DNA of 64,000 nt from Charina bottae (taxonomy: Eukaryota > Chordata > Lepidosauria > Squamata > Charinaidae), in NCBI GenBank assembly GCA_023362775.1, contig JALMGJ010000003.1, positions 47,633,916 to 47,697,915 on the forward strand. The letters run 5' to 3'. Below the pieces are notes generated by a model. The model ran no database searches, had not been told where the DNA came from, and saw only the letters and a list, made by a program, of their open reading frames with translations. The position numbers and the translations under genes were made by a program. Shown here piece after piece: positions 1-12,711 of the stretch. Each line of letters opens with the position of its first letter. Position 1 is the stretch's first letter.

Positions 1-3000
1 TCATTTTCTGTTCCTTGGATGGGTAACTTTACCTATTAACCATTTAATGGGTGAAAGCTTCATGTGCATCCCCACCCCAGTCCGGTCTGTTGCATGCCCA
101 GCACACATGAATGAGAACATACGAGGTGCCTAAAGTTAATCTTGGATGCTTTTTTGAGATTCCTGCCAAATGGCTTTTTTACATTTATGGCACTTAGGGA
201 CACATCACCTGCTTCTTGAATCTGCCTTCCCAGCATGTTTAAGTGGGTCCCAGTTCAATCCCTTACCTCCTCATCTATTTGCTAATTTGTTTATAAATCT
301 GTGAGCATTTGCAAGACATAAAGCCCAATATTAGTGTTTGGTTAACATCTGTCCCTTCTTCTGCATATAGCGCGGTGGGGAATTGCTTTGCTTCGCCAAT
401 GATATCTCAAGTGCAAAGTTGATGAGCTACTCCAAAGGTGAATTTAAATATGGAAATGTTATATTATGCAGTAGGGTGAGCATGGTGTCAGATTTAATGA
501 AATTATATTTTGGCTATTTAGAAGAATCCAACGGATAAATAAAGGAAATATGGAAGATTTGCTTTAGCTTGTTGGACTATTCATCTATATCAGCCATGAT
601 GGTGGCCCTATCCTAATTCACTGGTATTGTAGCCCATCATCACTGAAATAAAAAGGGTTGAATGGGAGAGACTTTGAAGAATAGTCCCTTTTGTCTGATT
701 TGCAGAATTTCTCCTTATAAGTCCTGAATTTAGACTAATTACAATATTTTACTTAAGATCTGGTTTCCTGATCCTTTAACATAGGGTTATTAAGTATGAG
801 TGTAAACATGTTATTACATTGTAGGCATGTAAGTAAATGATACTTGGAATTTGGTGGTGGTGGGGATTTTTGCTCATCCATGTCACAGGGTGCATGAATA
901 TTGTAATGCATGAAACAAGATATGTTCAAGAATGGGAAAAGTTCTAGTAGGATCTCAGATGCTTCCCTTACCTTAGGAGGTTACTTTTGTATCTTGTATA
1001 TAAGTTACACATGAGCTGCTGCTCTTGTGTTTTTAAAAATATAGTGTGTAGTTTCTGGTCAAGCCATAGTAGATTGTCCAGAATTCAGGTCACAGGTAGA
1101 AGAGTTTTCTCTAGCACTTGAGCTAAATTTTGACTGCAGGGACAGTCACTGACTTCAAACACCTCCCTACTCATACGTGTGCAATGCATGCAGTGCATGT
1201 TAAAAGGAGGTGGGGCTCTGATCGCCTGGTTGTGCCTGCCATTTTAAAGTCTGGGGCCATCATTGCTGATGCCCCTGTCCCCCAATCACTTTGTGTTTTG
1301 GACAAACATTCATTGAGCATGTTGAATTAATTATATTTATGCACAGGCATATGTCTCCTGGAAATATGTGGTAAGTTAGTATTTAATATAGCTATATCCT
1401 TATTCTCAATTTGAACTACTGTACGTGGAGAGCAACTGAGGTGGAATGAATATTACATAATATAAAAAAAGAGTTAAATTCCAGGGAACACCATCTTCAC
1501 AGGTCCTTACAGAAGTCCTAAAGCATCTGTTGAGACAGAGTCAGGTTGCAAGACAACATGGCACGGTTCAGCAATGTTGTGATCTTTTGAAGACCACCAA
1601 TGCGCCATGAAGAAGTCACTATGATTTGTTTTCCCAGTTGATACCTGGCATTTGTAATGGACTTCAGCTGTCAGAGCTTTACCACTGTATGCACATCTCC
1701 TCATTTCTGACATGGATATTCATGCTCCTTAAAAAGGGCGGGATTAAGTCCTGGAAGAGTGAGCGAAATGGGCACCCTTCTGAGATATTTGTTTAATATC
1801 TACAGTTGGCAATAGAATTGTTATTGCACAGATTTTGGTAATTGGGACTGGCACTTGGAATCCTTACTTGAAAACATGAACTAAGGAGCTCCTGGTTAAT
1901 ATCTAGTATTCTTCAAATAGAAAATTAACATTTCTTTTCAAGCAACCACACTTTTTTTTCCTCCTGGAGATATCTGATCTGACCCATAGCTTAGGGTATT
2001 TTCCCTCTGAAGAAAAGAGTGAGAACAAATTAAGGCAAAAGAATTTCTGGATTTCTCTTCCAAAAGCATTTCAGCACTCCTGGCTACTAATCCCACTGGC
2101 CCTATCCATCATCATTGATAGTTTGAGAACCAATTCATTTATCACATGGCTCTAACATTGTCACCTAGAGCTCTGGATACATAGACCCAATTTCTTGGAT
2201 TTGGTCTTTCATGTGGCCTCTTCCCTGCTGGCATCCACTCAATCACTCCTCTTGCCATCTGAACTTCTTCTAAGCTATCCATATGTCATACATTTCCCAA
2301 CCACCTGGTGGTTGGGCTTGCAGTGCCGACTTCTAGTGCTACTTTATTGCTCCTTTGTTTGCTCCCATATACTTTGAGTGTCATCAAAGAATCTACAGTG
2401 CAATGACTGAAACACTTTTGGAGACTTTGCTGATGATTCCATCCATTTAGATACTTTAATTAATTACATCTATTTATTATATCAGTTCTATCAATATGTG
2501 TTAACATGGAATGTAATATAAAACAATAAAACAAAACAATGAATTCAAATAAATACACTTGGATAAAAACGAAACAGTGACTTAACTACTGACTCTGAGA
2601 CCCCAAAGTTTAAATGCAACTCAAAGTTTTGACCAAGATATCAAAATGGAGCAAATGTTTATGCTGCCCTTGACACTGAGGAGGATATTCCACAATTGTG
2701 GTTCAACTCCCTCTCCCCCCCAAAAAAAATCCTTTTCTTGTATCTCCATATAATTTACTACTCCCCATAATGGGATACAGAGAAAAGTCCCCTTGGCAGA
2801 TCATAATACTCAAGCAGGATTATATACAGAGAGATATTTTGATTCATGGGAAATCCCAGTCATATCTTCTCTGCACCATCATCCCAGGAAATACTGTGCC
2901 TTGTCTACTCCTTCAAATCTTTTTTATATTGGATAAATATCTTTATAATTTTCTCCCCATCCCAACAGGGACTTGGGGATTTACAGTGACTTTTAGCAGG

Positions 3001-4680
3001 TTGAGGCTTATAAAAATTTGAATTATTCCATGTAATATACAGACCATCTTTGTAACCAAATGCTAGAGGCATCAATATAATAATACTGTAGTTTTTTAGT
3101 TACAAGATTGTTAGAGTAATAGTAGTTACTCTACTCTTAGGGTTTCCCAGTATAAACTGTTGAATGAAACGATTCATATGAATATAATGTCAATGTTATT
3201 GTATTATATAGTGATAACTGCAGTTGAATTGATGTAATTTAATGTAGTTCTGCTTTTTGTCCCTAAACACTATTGTCTGAGTTGCTTTGAACACACTATT
3301 GGTGTACCGTAAAGTGCAATATAGAAATGCACTATCCCCTGTTACCATTTTGTCTTCTAACTTATATTAGTCCCTACGAAACAATTCATGGTTGGTGAAA
3401 TGTTCTCCGTGGCAGCCCGAAACTTGGTCCTTTGGAGGTTTATGGTAGCATGATTAAAAATGGTCCAAGCCCTGGTCCAAATAAAAAAACTGCAGCTTTG
3501 GATTTGAGAAGAGCTGCTGTGAGGACACAGTAGTTATGGTGGGGAAAAGAAGTAACCAAATAGCTTCTCTATGGTGGAAGTTTGAGGTGGGTTGGCCCTT
3601 TAAGGAGGAGGCATCTGCTTTCCAATATTCCTGGATTTCCCCTGCTCTCTGTTCAGCTAGAGGTGCCTTGATTACAATTAATATTCCTTGCTGCAGGGGA
3701 GAATCAGCTGTAGCATATTCCTGTTAACTGCCTTTTGCTCTCTGACCATTCCTCTCATATAATTCTTGATAAGTTAAGTAGGACCAGCCAACATTAACCT
3801 TATTACCAATGATGGTTTGAGCAATCCTACAGTCCTGAGGTATCATAGAGATCTCTCAGGAACAGGGAAGCCAGTTTTCACACAGGATTAATTTCACTGC
3901 CTCTGACCTTTAAGCTACAAATTGCCTTTAAAAAAAAAACCTGACAGTAATTTCTGCTCCTTTTTGTTTTTGCTTTTCATTCACAAGTATGCCAGTTTGC
4001 CATACATTTTGAGATACTGATGAAAGATAGTATTGGATTCAAATGTATGCATTGCTTAAATATGCTCTATTGATTAGGACTATTAAGGAAATCCACAAAA
4101 TGAATAATAGGTAGACTGGATCCAAGATAATTTGGACACATAGAAAGGAAGGGCTTCCTCTACTCTTCCTCTGCCTCTACTCAGAGAAAGCTCAGGGATC
4201 TGGCAGAAGTTCCAAATGGAGCTTTCCAAATGGGCTCCAGAGGTTTTATGATGATTAAAAAAAAATCTGTCCAGTACTTTGAAGACTGTCTGCATGCTCA
4301 GAGAAAGGACTAATAGGGAGTAACTGGCTTTTGTCTGGAGGAGGGGACGGTTAGACTTGGCATGTAGGATTATGGTCAGTTGATGATTCATAACTGGTTA
4401 TGTCTTCCTTTGCAGCCATTTTATGCATTTGCAAGCTCAAGGGCTTACTGTGTGTTCCCCAAATTTTCAAATGCACCCAAAGGGTTTGAGACACCCTATG
4501 TATTAAATTTATCTCCCTATCCTAGGGAATAATATGGAACGACCGTGCAGCATAAACTGTATTACCTGTGTACAGTTCAAAATAATATTTAATATTAGAC
4601 AACCCATGCCCCTTTCGGTCATCATTTCAGAGATATTTCCTTACCTAAACAGAGAAATAGAATGACCATGGGTGGGCAAA
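1..4680. other. unassigned AT-rich intergenic DNA
   Basis: No convincing gene is visible. All open frames are short (about 107 codons at most), have no recognisable domains, and lie in both strands at the density expected by chance. There are short homopolymer runs (poly-A near 2717, 3930 and 4258) but no clear repeat family. It may contain ancient repeats too diverged to recognise by eye. Confidence 0.6.
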
Positions 4681-4689
4681 AAAGCAGTG

Positions 4690-5150
4690 GGAGCAGGAGC
4701 AACTTCTGACTTCCTGCTGGCTTCCCCATTGACTTTCCCTGTGGGAAGCTGGCAGGGAGCATCAGAAATCTTCCTCCCTCCCTCCCTCCCTCCCTGGTAA
4801 GTCTCCCCCACCTGTGCACCCTCCCCCAGTCCCTCTGTGCTCATGCCACACTGCCCACTTGGGCACCCCCGTGTACCCTCCCTGACCTGCACCCTCGTGC
4901 ACCCTCCCTGACCCTCCCTGACCCATGCCACACCATTCATGCACCCCCTCAGTCCCTACCTCACCCAGCAGCAGCCACTTACCTGCCTGCTGGCCTTGGA
5001 CTTGCAACTTCCTTCCAGCTACCCCATTGGCTTTGCTTGTGGGAAGCTGGCAGAAAGCATCGGCAATCATGATTGAGTTTAGACTTCTTGCTAGCTTCCC
5101 CATTGACTTGTGGAAAGCTGTCAGGGAGCGTTGGAAATGATGATCATGTG
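4690..5150. repeat. GC-rich degenerate repeat with three related ~50-bp units
   Basis: A roughly 50-bp unit containing CCCATTGACTT, a GGGAAGCTGGCAGGGAGC-like stretch and a final G/C-A-A-A-TC/TG segment occurs near 4722-4772, 5019-5070 and 5093-5140. Between the units is a C-rich stretch with (TCCC)n at about 4776-4797 and repeated CACCCTCCCTGACC-type phrases. Overlapping antisense open frames of up to 172 codons here follow from the low-complexity composition and are not credible genes. The arrangement is typical of the inner part of a non-autonomous DNA transposon, but no terminal inverted repeats were located. Confidence 0.55.
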
Positions 5151-5339
5151 ACTGTGTCTGACCATGGCTGACCACGGCAGAGTGGCCACAACTTTGCCAC
5201 ATTTCTATCCCATGGGAGTAATGAGTCCTGGATTTTGTACACGTTCTGTAAGTTAGTCCATTTGAGGTACCTTGGTTCAAAAATGGTTGCCCTATGATGC
5301 ACTGTTTCGCCCAATTGAAGGTTACAAACAGACAAACAG

Positions 5340-6733
5340 ATAAGAGAGTTTTAGTAGTATATAGATAAACTCATCTGCACACAAAAGTCAGGACAATGTA
5401 GTGATTAGATTATTGGAGATTTCCAGAGTCAAAATCCTCTCAGTTATCAAGGTCACTGTTACTATTCCTAGCCTGTTATTAGTCTAATCTACCTCACAGG
5501 ATTGTTATAATAAAATTGCAGTGGGCAGAAGAACATCTGGCTTAAGGGATGAGGGCAACAAGGCAGTGATCAGTCATTATTACCAAAAGTGCTTTACTGT
5601 ACAATTATACAGTATACTAAACATACTGGAAGTTCACATAGTAAAAGACTGAATTCTTATTTGCGTCATTTTTCAACCTTCAAGACTTCTTTTTTTAACC
5701 TTGAATCTTTCTCCAACCTAAGTATCTATCTCCACTTGAACATTAAGTTCTTCATATCACCCCTCCTGATCTTACCCCTCCCCGATTGTTTGTCTTTGTT
5801 AGTACTTTCTTGACTCCTTTATTGCTTGCACCTCTTAGACTTTTATTACTTTTACTATCTCTTTTCTTCCCTCTCTCCCTCTTTCCCCGGAATCACTTGT
5901 TCTGCTTCTTTCAGCTTCTCTCTCCAAGCGTCTGGGTCTGAGGTTGGTGGCTCACCAGAAAGACAGCCGTTGTCTGTCCTCTGTTGATATGACACCTCCT
6001 TCCCTCTCAGCCTTCACCCATCTCTCAATGGCTTCAGTGGGAACCCTCCTCCGAATGAGTTTAGGAACCTCTTTTGCTGGCCTCCTTCTTCTGGTCCTGG
6101 CTCTTCGTGAATTCTGCATTGCTGCTTTCCAGCTTCCCCTTTCTCAGGCCATGGCAGCTATCCCCACTCTTAATGAACTCTACCTAACAGTCAGTTGGGA
6201 AAACCACGAAGTTGTCCCACTCTGATCTTCACTCCCAGGTCAGCTTTGCCTGGAACTTCTGAGGCTTTCGGTTTGCTGGATTGCTGATTACAGCTTCTGT
6301 GCTCCAGTCTTGCCTGCAACACACACACACACTCCAGTAATAGTCTCCCTACCTTAGTTCAGTACTTCATTCTCTTTCTTCTGGGAATGTCTTCTGAATC
6401 TTGAGGTACTCGCCTTCTATGGGCTTTGTGATTTCTGTTTTTTCTCTCTCATTTTTTCTCTCTCCAGCCATCTCCAGCTCACAGTTTTGATGCTCTCACA
6501 AACAGCAGCTCCTTCTCTTTCCAACAGCTCTCTTTCAGGTAGCTGTCAATTTTCCCTATTCTCATCTTTATCTCCTGCTTTCAGAAATATGCTGGTCTAT
6601 ATGCCACAGGATATGCGTTCCACCACTCACAGGTGGCTAATGGCCTTGGTGAGAGGCACCCTTTCACAATTCTCTTGACTCATAGAAATCAGTCTAAAGC
6701 CATGTTAACAGCCCTGTGAATTTCTACCCAAAA
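5340..6733. other. unassigned intergenic DNA, pyrimidine-rich
   Basis: Nothing gene-like is supported. From about 5660 to 6600 the plus strand is rich in C and T, with a short (CA)n at 6319-6334. Open frames of 60-93 codons here show no domain signature. Confidence 0.55.
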
Positions 6734-6735
6734 TA

Positions 6736-6959
6736 CAGGTAGTCCTTGTTTAGTGACCACAATTGGAACCGGCAACTCGGTTGTTAAGTGAAGTGGTTGC
6801 TAAGTGAAACTGTGACTGTGCTTATGACTTCAGCTTTCCATTGCTTTACAGACCTGCGAAGGTCATAAATGCGAGGATTGGTCGCAAAGTTATTTTTTCA
6901 TCACCATCATAACTTCAAACTGTTGCCGTCCGAGGCAGTCATTAAATGAGGACTGCCTG
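6736..6959. mobile_element. TA-flanked non-autonomous DNA transposon (MITE)
   Basis: A 224-bp element begins CAGGTAGTCCTTG and ends AATGAGGACTGCCTG, giving imperfect terminal inverted repeats of about 15 bp. It is flanked on each side by TA (6734-6735 and 6960-6961), the target duplication expected of Tc1/mariner-type transposons. The same terminal sequence bounds a much larger element at 45543-46668, so the two belong to one family with different interiors. It has no coding capacity. The superfamily is inferred only from the TA duplication. Confidence 0.75.
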
Positions 6960-6961
6960 TA

Positions 6962-9220
6962 TGGCTATAGTAGGAAAGCTTCAACGATATGGTTGTGTCC
7001 TAACTCCTGAACTGCATGTCCAGCCTGGAACTTTTTATATGCAGAGCATGTGATCAACCACTTGGCCAAGTTCTTTTCACAAATTAAATATTTGTTAATG
7101 CTTGCAAATATTGCTACTTCTGTGCCTGAGACATCGCCGAGAAACAAACAAACAAACAAACAAAGAAAGGTCAAATCTTAGACAGGGACAAATCTTGATC
7201 ATCACCATTCAAATTATCTGAAAACAAAATAAAATAATATTTTTTTAGATGTAAGCTGAAATCCTATATTCATTTACCTGGGGATAAGCCTCATTGAATT
7301 TTAATGAACATTAAAATTCTGAATAGATCTGGATCATATTGTACATGAGCCACCAGCTGAGAATGGGTAAGAACCAGGCAAGAATGGGTAAGGAGGATCA
7401 TGGATCAAATGGTATTATTCTGGAAAAAGCAATTTTCCCCAGTAAAATGGAATTATTCTGGAAAAAGCAATTTTCCTCAGTAAAATGGAAAACAATATAA
7501 AAGTAATCTAAAGCCACTCCATGCTTAGCATTGTAGTTGCTACAGATGCAGGCTGTTTCTTACCATTTTTCCTACAGCCTTTTTTTTTCATCCCAAGATG
7601 GTACCTTCCAGATGTACAGGATTACAACTCTCATCAGCCCCAATCAGCATGACCAAAGGCCAGTTGTTTCTTAACAAAATAGCCGTGTTTTCAGGTACAC
7701 AAGTCTGTTTGCCCTCACTTGTGGGATGGAACTGATTCCTTCACGACGGTGTAATCTTATTTTTTGAGGTCTCACTCTTTCAATATGGCGGCCCGGCAAG
7801 TTTAATTTGCTCTCTGCTATTTGACATCCTCTCCATTTTCTTAAAAAGGGAAAAGGGTTTAAAACATTTTACATTGCTGCTTGGCTTTTTCTGCTGTTCT
7901 GCTATACATGGGAAACTATTACTGATATCATTGGAAAACCTCCTCAAATTTCTAGGAAATTAGGCAAGGTTGTTGGAAGCTGCCTAGGGCTTCTCAAGGA
8001 ATAAGGTAAAGTCTAAAAGAGACCCAACTATCCTAAAGAAATAATACCAATTTAGCCCAACTATCCCAAATAAACAATACTAATTATTCATAATGCAAAT
8101 ACTAATTATTCATAATGCAAATACTAATTATTCATAATGCAAATACTAATTATTCATAATGCATATTTAAGATGTAAACTGTGCAACGCTGATTCTAGAC
8201 ATTTTCAGAGGCAACAATCCACGAGAATGCTTCTTTTAGAGCCTTTATGTTCTATAGATACTAACCCCTTGTTGGCCTCCTTCTGCTACGATCATTGTCT
8301 TTCTTTGTGCTTTTTTTCCCATTGGTAATCCTTTTCCTTGAGTTAATTATTTAATTTAATTTTCATGAGAAACTTCCTAGCCTGGGGGTGTTTTTGTTAC
8401 ACTAGCTTCATTTACTGAATGAAGTAAATGTTCCATTTACTGTGCAATACTTCTGCAATCTGGAAAATCCATTTTATCATCAAGTTTCCTCCGTTTGTCC
8501 TGATATTCTGATAAATCAATGCTTTCCCCTGCTATCCTGTTCTCTTTCTTTCGTGCCACCTTAATTCCTGTGGCCCAAGACAACCATTTTTAATACACAT
8601 GATTGGTACATGCTGTTGCTCCTGTTGAGCACAATTGCCAACCTTTTCACTTGGCTTATAAGATTCATCTTGCGCAATGTCAACAAGAACCCATGATCAT
8701 CTTCATTGATTATTAGATTGGTTTTTATGGATGAAATTCTTTTGGCTTGTTCTTTGTTGTTAGTCACAAAGTAAAGGAAAGAAGGAGTGTCCATCTCCAG
8801 AAAATACCATTATTTAAACTGCAGTCTTCTACCTGCTTATTTGCTGATATTTCCCTCAGCAGGTCTTGTTCTGGGTTAACTGTATCTAGGAAGCAGTTGT
8901 AAGAAGGGTTTAACACACTATTAAATGGTTATTTCAGCTCACAGTGGCCTAAATTAAGAAGAGCTTACAGCTCACAGCTTGATGACCAGGCAGATGTTTA
9001 TCATGGTGAACTTCTAAAAATACTTCTACTTGTGTTTTGTTGTGGCTTTTTTATTATTATTACTAGCCACTTTAATCAATATACTGTTGGGAACACAGGC
9101 TATACATATTCAAGAGAGAGAGGATGAAAGGTAAATGTCCTAAGTTAAACCACATTTTGCCTTTGAGTGGCTTGATGGGACTAACATCAAAAGCAGCATG
9201 GGCGTGCCATGCCTCAAGCC
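6962..9220. other. unassigned AT-rich DNA with short tandem duplications
   Basis: This stretch has no supportable gene. It holds an (AAAC)n tract near 7142-7165, a tandem duplication of about 38 bp near 7408-7490 (the phrase TATTCTGGAAAAAGCAATTT occurs twice), a short region at 7590-7665 resembling a dispersed MITE or LINE fragment (TTCCAGATGTAC, TTACAACTCTCATCAG), and the 22-bp minisatellite listed separately. Confidence 0.55.
8077..8163. repeat. 22-bp minisatellite, four units
   Basis: Four nearly identical 22-bp units run head to tail, each containing TAATTATTCATAATGCAA. The unit junctions create three perfect ATGCAAAT octamers at 8093-8100, 8115-8122 and 8137-8144, alternating with TAATTA homeodomain-type sites. 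The unit identity suggests recent expansion. Any binding role is inference. Confidence 0.9.
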
Positions 9221-9224
9221 CTAC

Positions 9225-9311
9225 CCCTTTGAACCGCCCAGGGTCCCTCCTTGTGGGGGAGATGGGCGGGATATAAATGTAATAAATAAATAAATAAAAA
9301 TAAATAAATAT
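9225..9311 (+). mobile_element. CR1/L2-type LINE 3' tail
   Basis: The sequence contains GAACCGCCCAGGGTCCC, then GGGCGGGATATAAATGTAA, and ends in a (TAAA)n run. The same block appears in reverse orientation at about 63665-63740, showing it is a dispersed family. The ending is typical of LINE 3' ends in squamates, and the short TAAA tail fits the CR1/L2 style better than a poly-A tail. Only the extreme 3' end remains. It abuts the 3' end of the minus-strand LINE that follows, so one insertion probably landed beside the other. Confidence 0.65.
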
Positions 9312-11910
9312 GCGAACAATGCTGTTCATTCATTGGCGATCACCCGTAGCCGAGTAAGATTGTCTTCCAAAGGTAAAATTTTAATGGTGAATCCGTAAGT
9401 GGCTATAAAGGCCAATTCTGGATCCGCACAACCTCCCGCAATGAGGGCATAGGTTTCCGGGTGGGAGACGGTCATGATGAGGGTTTGCCTGACGTGCCTT
9501 CCTTTTAGCTCTTTTCTCCTTTTCGCCCCGTACTCATGCTTCTTCAAAGTCCATAGCGCCATTAATAAAGGATGACCTCCAATTGAAACGCTCATGAGTT
9601 AGGGCTTCCCAGTTCTCAATGCTGATATTACATTTTTTTAAATTAGCTTTGAGAGTATCTTTGAATCTCTTTTGCTGTCCACCAATATTCCGTTTTCCAT
9701 TCTTAAGTTGGGAGTAAAGTAGCTGCTTTGGAAGACGATGGTCAGGCATTCGAACAACATGACCGGTCCAGCGAAGTTGATGTTGGATGATCATTGTTTC
9801 AATGCTGGTGGTTTTCGCTTCTTCTAATATGCTAACATTAGTCCGCCTATCTTCCCAAGTAATTTGCAGAATTTTTCGGAGGCAGCGTTGATGGAATCTT
9901 TCAAGAAGTTGGAGGTGGCGTTTGTAGAGGGTCCATGTTTCACAGGCGTACAGAAGGGTTGGTAGTACAATGGCTTTGTAAACAAGCATTTTGGTCTCCC
10001 TGCGAATGTCCCGATCCTCAAACACTCTACGCTTCATTCGGGAGAAAGCTACACTCGCAGAGCTCAGGCGATGCTGAATTTCAGCGTCGATGTCGGCTTT
10101 TGTAGATAGATGGCTGCCGAGATAAGAAAAGTGATCGACATTTTCTAGTGACACACCTTTAAGCTGGATTGATGGCGCTGCAGAGGGATTGGTTCGAACT
10201 TGCTGGTAAAGCACTTTGGTTTTTTTAATGTTAATCGAGAGGCCGAGCTTTTCATATGCTTCTGTAAAGATGTTTAGGATAGTTTGAAGATCTTCCTCGG
10301 AGTGTGCACAGACTACGTTATCATCAGCATATTGAAGTTCTATAACAGAAGTTGCAATTACCTTATTTTTTGCTTTCAGCCTACTAAGATTAAAAAGCTT
10401 TCCATCTGTTCGATATATAATTTCTACACCAGTAGGAAGTTTCTCTTCAACAAGGTGCATAATCATAGCGATGAAGATAGCGAATAAGGTTGGAGCAATA
10501 ACACATCCCTGTTTAACGCCGGATTCCACTTTAAATGGATCGCTTTGAGAGCCATTGTTATTCAGGATTGTTGCCATCATGTCGTCATGGAGTAACCGCA
10601 AGATGTTCACAAATTTATCAGGGCATCCGATTTTCAGAAGGATGGTCCAGAGAGCAGTACGATTTACAGTATCAAAAGCTTTAGTCAGACCAATAAACGC
10701 CATGTACAGAGGGCGGTTTTGCTCCTTGCATTTTTCTTGAAGCTGTCGTGCAGTGAAGATCATATCCACTGTTCCCCTGGAAGGGCGGAAGCCATTTTGT
10801 GTTTCAGGGAGGATGTCTTCTGATTCAGATAGGAGACGGTTTGCAATGATCTTTGCCAGGATTTTGCCTGCTGTGGCTAGAAGGGAGATGCCTCGATAGT
10901 TTCCACAGTCTGTTCTATCACCCTTTTTAAAGAGAGTGATAATTATGGCATCCCTAAAGTCTGCTGGAATCTCCTCCCTCATCCAGATTTTTTCGATGAG
11001 CTTATGAAGTTGTCGTGTAAGTTCAGGCCCGCCTTCTTTAAAGACTTCAGCAGGAATCCCATCAGGTCCACTAGCTTTGTTATTTTTCATTTGTTTAGTG
11101 GCTTTGCTGACTTCCTCCAAACTAGGGGGTACTGCAAGCTCATTTCTTATTTGTTTTTGCGGGATTTGCAAGAAGACTTCATCAGCCACAGTAGAGTGAC
11201 GATGAAGGAGATTGTAGTAATGCTCTTTCCAGCGCAGTGCAATAGACTCTTTGTCCTTTAGAAGTTTAGCACCATCTACTGAGCGTAAGGGATTTGTACC
11301 ATGGTTTGTTGGTCCATAGATGGCCTTTATGGCATTAAAAAAGCCCCGTGCATCATGAGCATCTGCAAAATGTTGGGTTTCTTGGGCTTTTTTTATCCAC
11401 CATATGTTCTTAAGTTCTCTAGTTCTTCTTTGAACTTCTGCCTTTGCACTGGCGTAGATTTTTTTCTTAACGGCACAGTTAATATCTTTTTGCCATATCT
11501 GGAAGGCTTTCCTTTTCTTGTCAATAATATGTTCAATCTCACTATCGTTCTCATCAAACCAGTCCTGATGTCTCTTAGTCTGGTATCCGATAGTTTGTTC
11601 ACAGGCTGAAATAATAGAAGTCTTCAATTTAATCCAGTGTTCCTCAACATTTCCAGGAAGTTCCATAGGCAGATGTTCCTTGAGAGTTGATTGAAAGCAA
11701 GCTTGTTTAATAGGATCTTGAAGGGCCAGTGTATTCATTTTACACCTTGGTTTTCTTCCTTGGAGCCTACGATGAGGGACAATCTTTATGGCCATCGTGG
11801 ATCGAATTAATCGATGGTCTGTCCAGCAGTCATCGGCGCTCGTCATGGCTCTGGTGAGAAGTACATCACGGCGATCTCTAGCACGGACAAATGCTGTATC
11901 ACATGTAGAA
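9312..11910 (-). mobile_element. 5'-truncated APE-type non-LTR retrotransposon (LINE)
   Basis: This minus-strand element runs from about 11910 (5' break inside the endonuclease domain) to 9312, and ends next to a (TTTA)n run. It holds the end of the apurinic-type endonuclease, a full reverse transcriptase and a C-terminal zinc finger, followed by a short 3' UTR of about 70 bp. No target duplication could be identified because the 3' side merges with another LINE tail. The clade is uncertain: the C-terminal LRWTGH region and the APE end resemble RTE-like elements, but phylogeny would be needed. Confidence 0.85.
9381..11909 (-). pseudogene. LINE endonuclease/reverse transcriptase ORF, catalytically damaged relic
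   Basis: The frame is open from about 11909 to 9537 on the minus strand and encodes the last motif of an APE endonuclease (TSADDCWTDHRL, about 11846-11811), then a reverse transcriptase with fingers motif KASGPDGIPAE, GNYRGISLLAT, GFRPSRGT, motif C LQYADD, and the C-terminal LRWTGH region. Motif A reads FIGLTKAFD where the family has an aspartate in place of G, so a metal-binding catalytic residue is missing (codon GGT near 10698-10700). A single in-frame TGA at 9534-9536 is followed in the same frame by a CCHH zinc finger (CPHCGRLC...HLRIHH, about 9384-9449) and a TAA at 9381-9383. The TGA probably arose from a CGA arginine codon. The first in-frame ATG (11844-11846) is internal and not a true start. 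It was probably a competent LINE that died through truncation and point mutation. Confidence 0.85.
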
Positions 11911-12711
11911 AAGGGGGAACTTCCGATTTAGCACCACTGCTTTTGTCACTTTGAAACCCCTCCTCCCCTCCTCCCCTGATACTGCTGGATGGGCTTTTCT
12001 CAAAGCATGAACAGGACTGGTATTGATAATTAGGTGGAAGTAGGACATAGACCCACTAGGATAAAAGTGATTGGGGGCAGAGGACAATAAGAAAAAAATT
12101 GAGGGCCTTTTTCATATAAAATCAGATCGATCTACTTATACACTCATAGATGTATGTATGTATAAACGACTGAACAACAAAAATCTGTATATACATACAT
12201 ACAGTATATACATGCACTCTCTCACACACACACCCTTCAGCACACAGCTCTCAAGGAGAATGATTTACGTAGGTGATTTATGTAGCATTGAACAAATTAA
12301 CTAAAAGTTACAGCACTTCTCTTGCTGAGATCATGGTGCTTGTAGTCCTATACCTCTGCAGAGCAGTAGGATGGGAAGATGGAGTTAAGAGTTAGTGTCA
12401 GGCTCCTTGGCAGCTGCCTCAGAGCTGACCTGTTTCTTTCTAAGCTAGATTCCCATAGAGTTGTCTTTAGCAAGATTCACTGAGATGAAAGGGATGGGAT
12501 TACAAGAATTTCAGCAGCTGAACTAGTTGCCATTTAGAACCAGTTTATCCGCTAATACATTAGGATGGGTCCTTTTTTAGTTTCCTTCCAACAGCCTTGC
12601 TCTGACCCTCCAGGGAGGTAGTTGTTTTCATTGGTAACAGAGAAGATTGCAACTGGCTTTAGTTTACCCAATGGTTTACCCAATGGTCCCCGAATCTTTA
12701 TTAATCTAGGG
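11911..12711. other. unassigned intergenic DNA
   Basis: No gene is supported. A mixed (TATG)/(CATA)/(CA)n simple repeat region lies at about 12145-12235. The rest is unremarkable. Confidence 0.55.

Noticed and set aside
4762..5280. 172-codon minus-strand frame
   Set aside because: Composition-driven frame across a GC-rich repeat, Gly-rich low complexity.
8077..8163. CRISPR-like array
   Set aside because: Units are contiguous 22-bp tandem copies without spacers, in a vertebrate genome.
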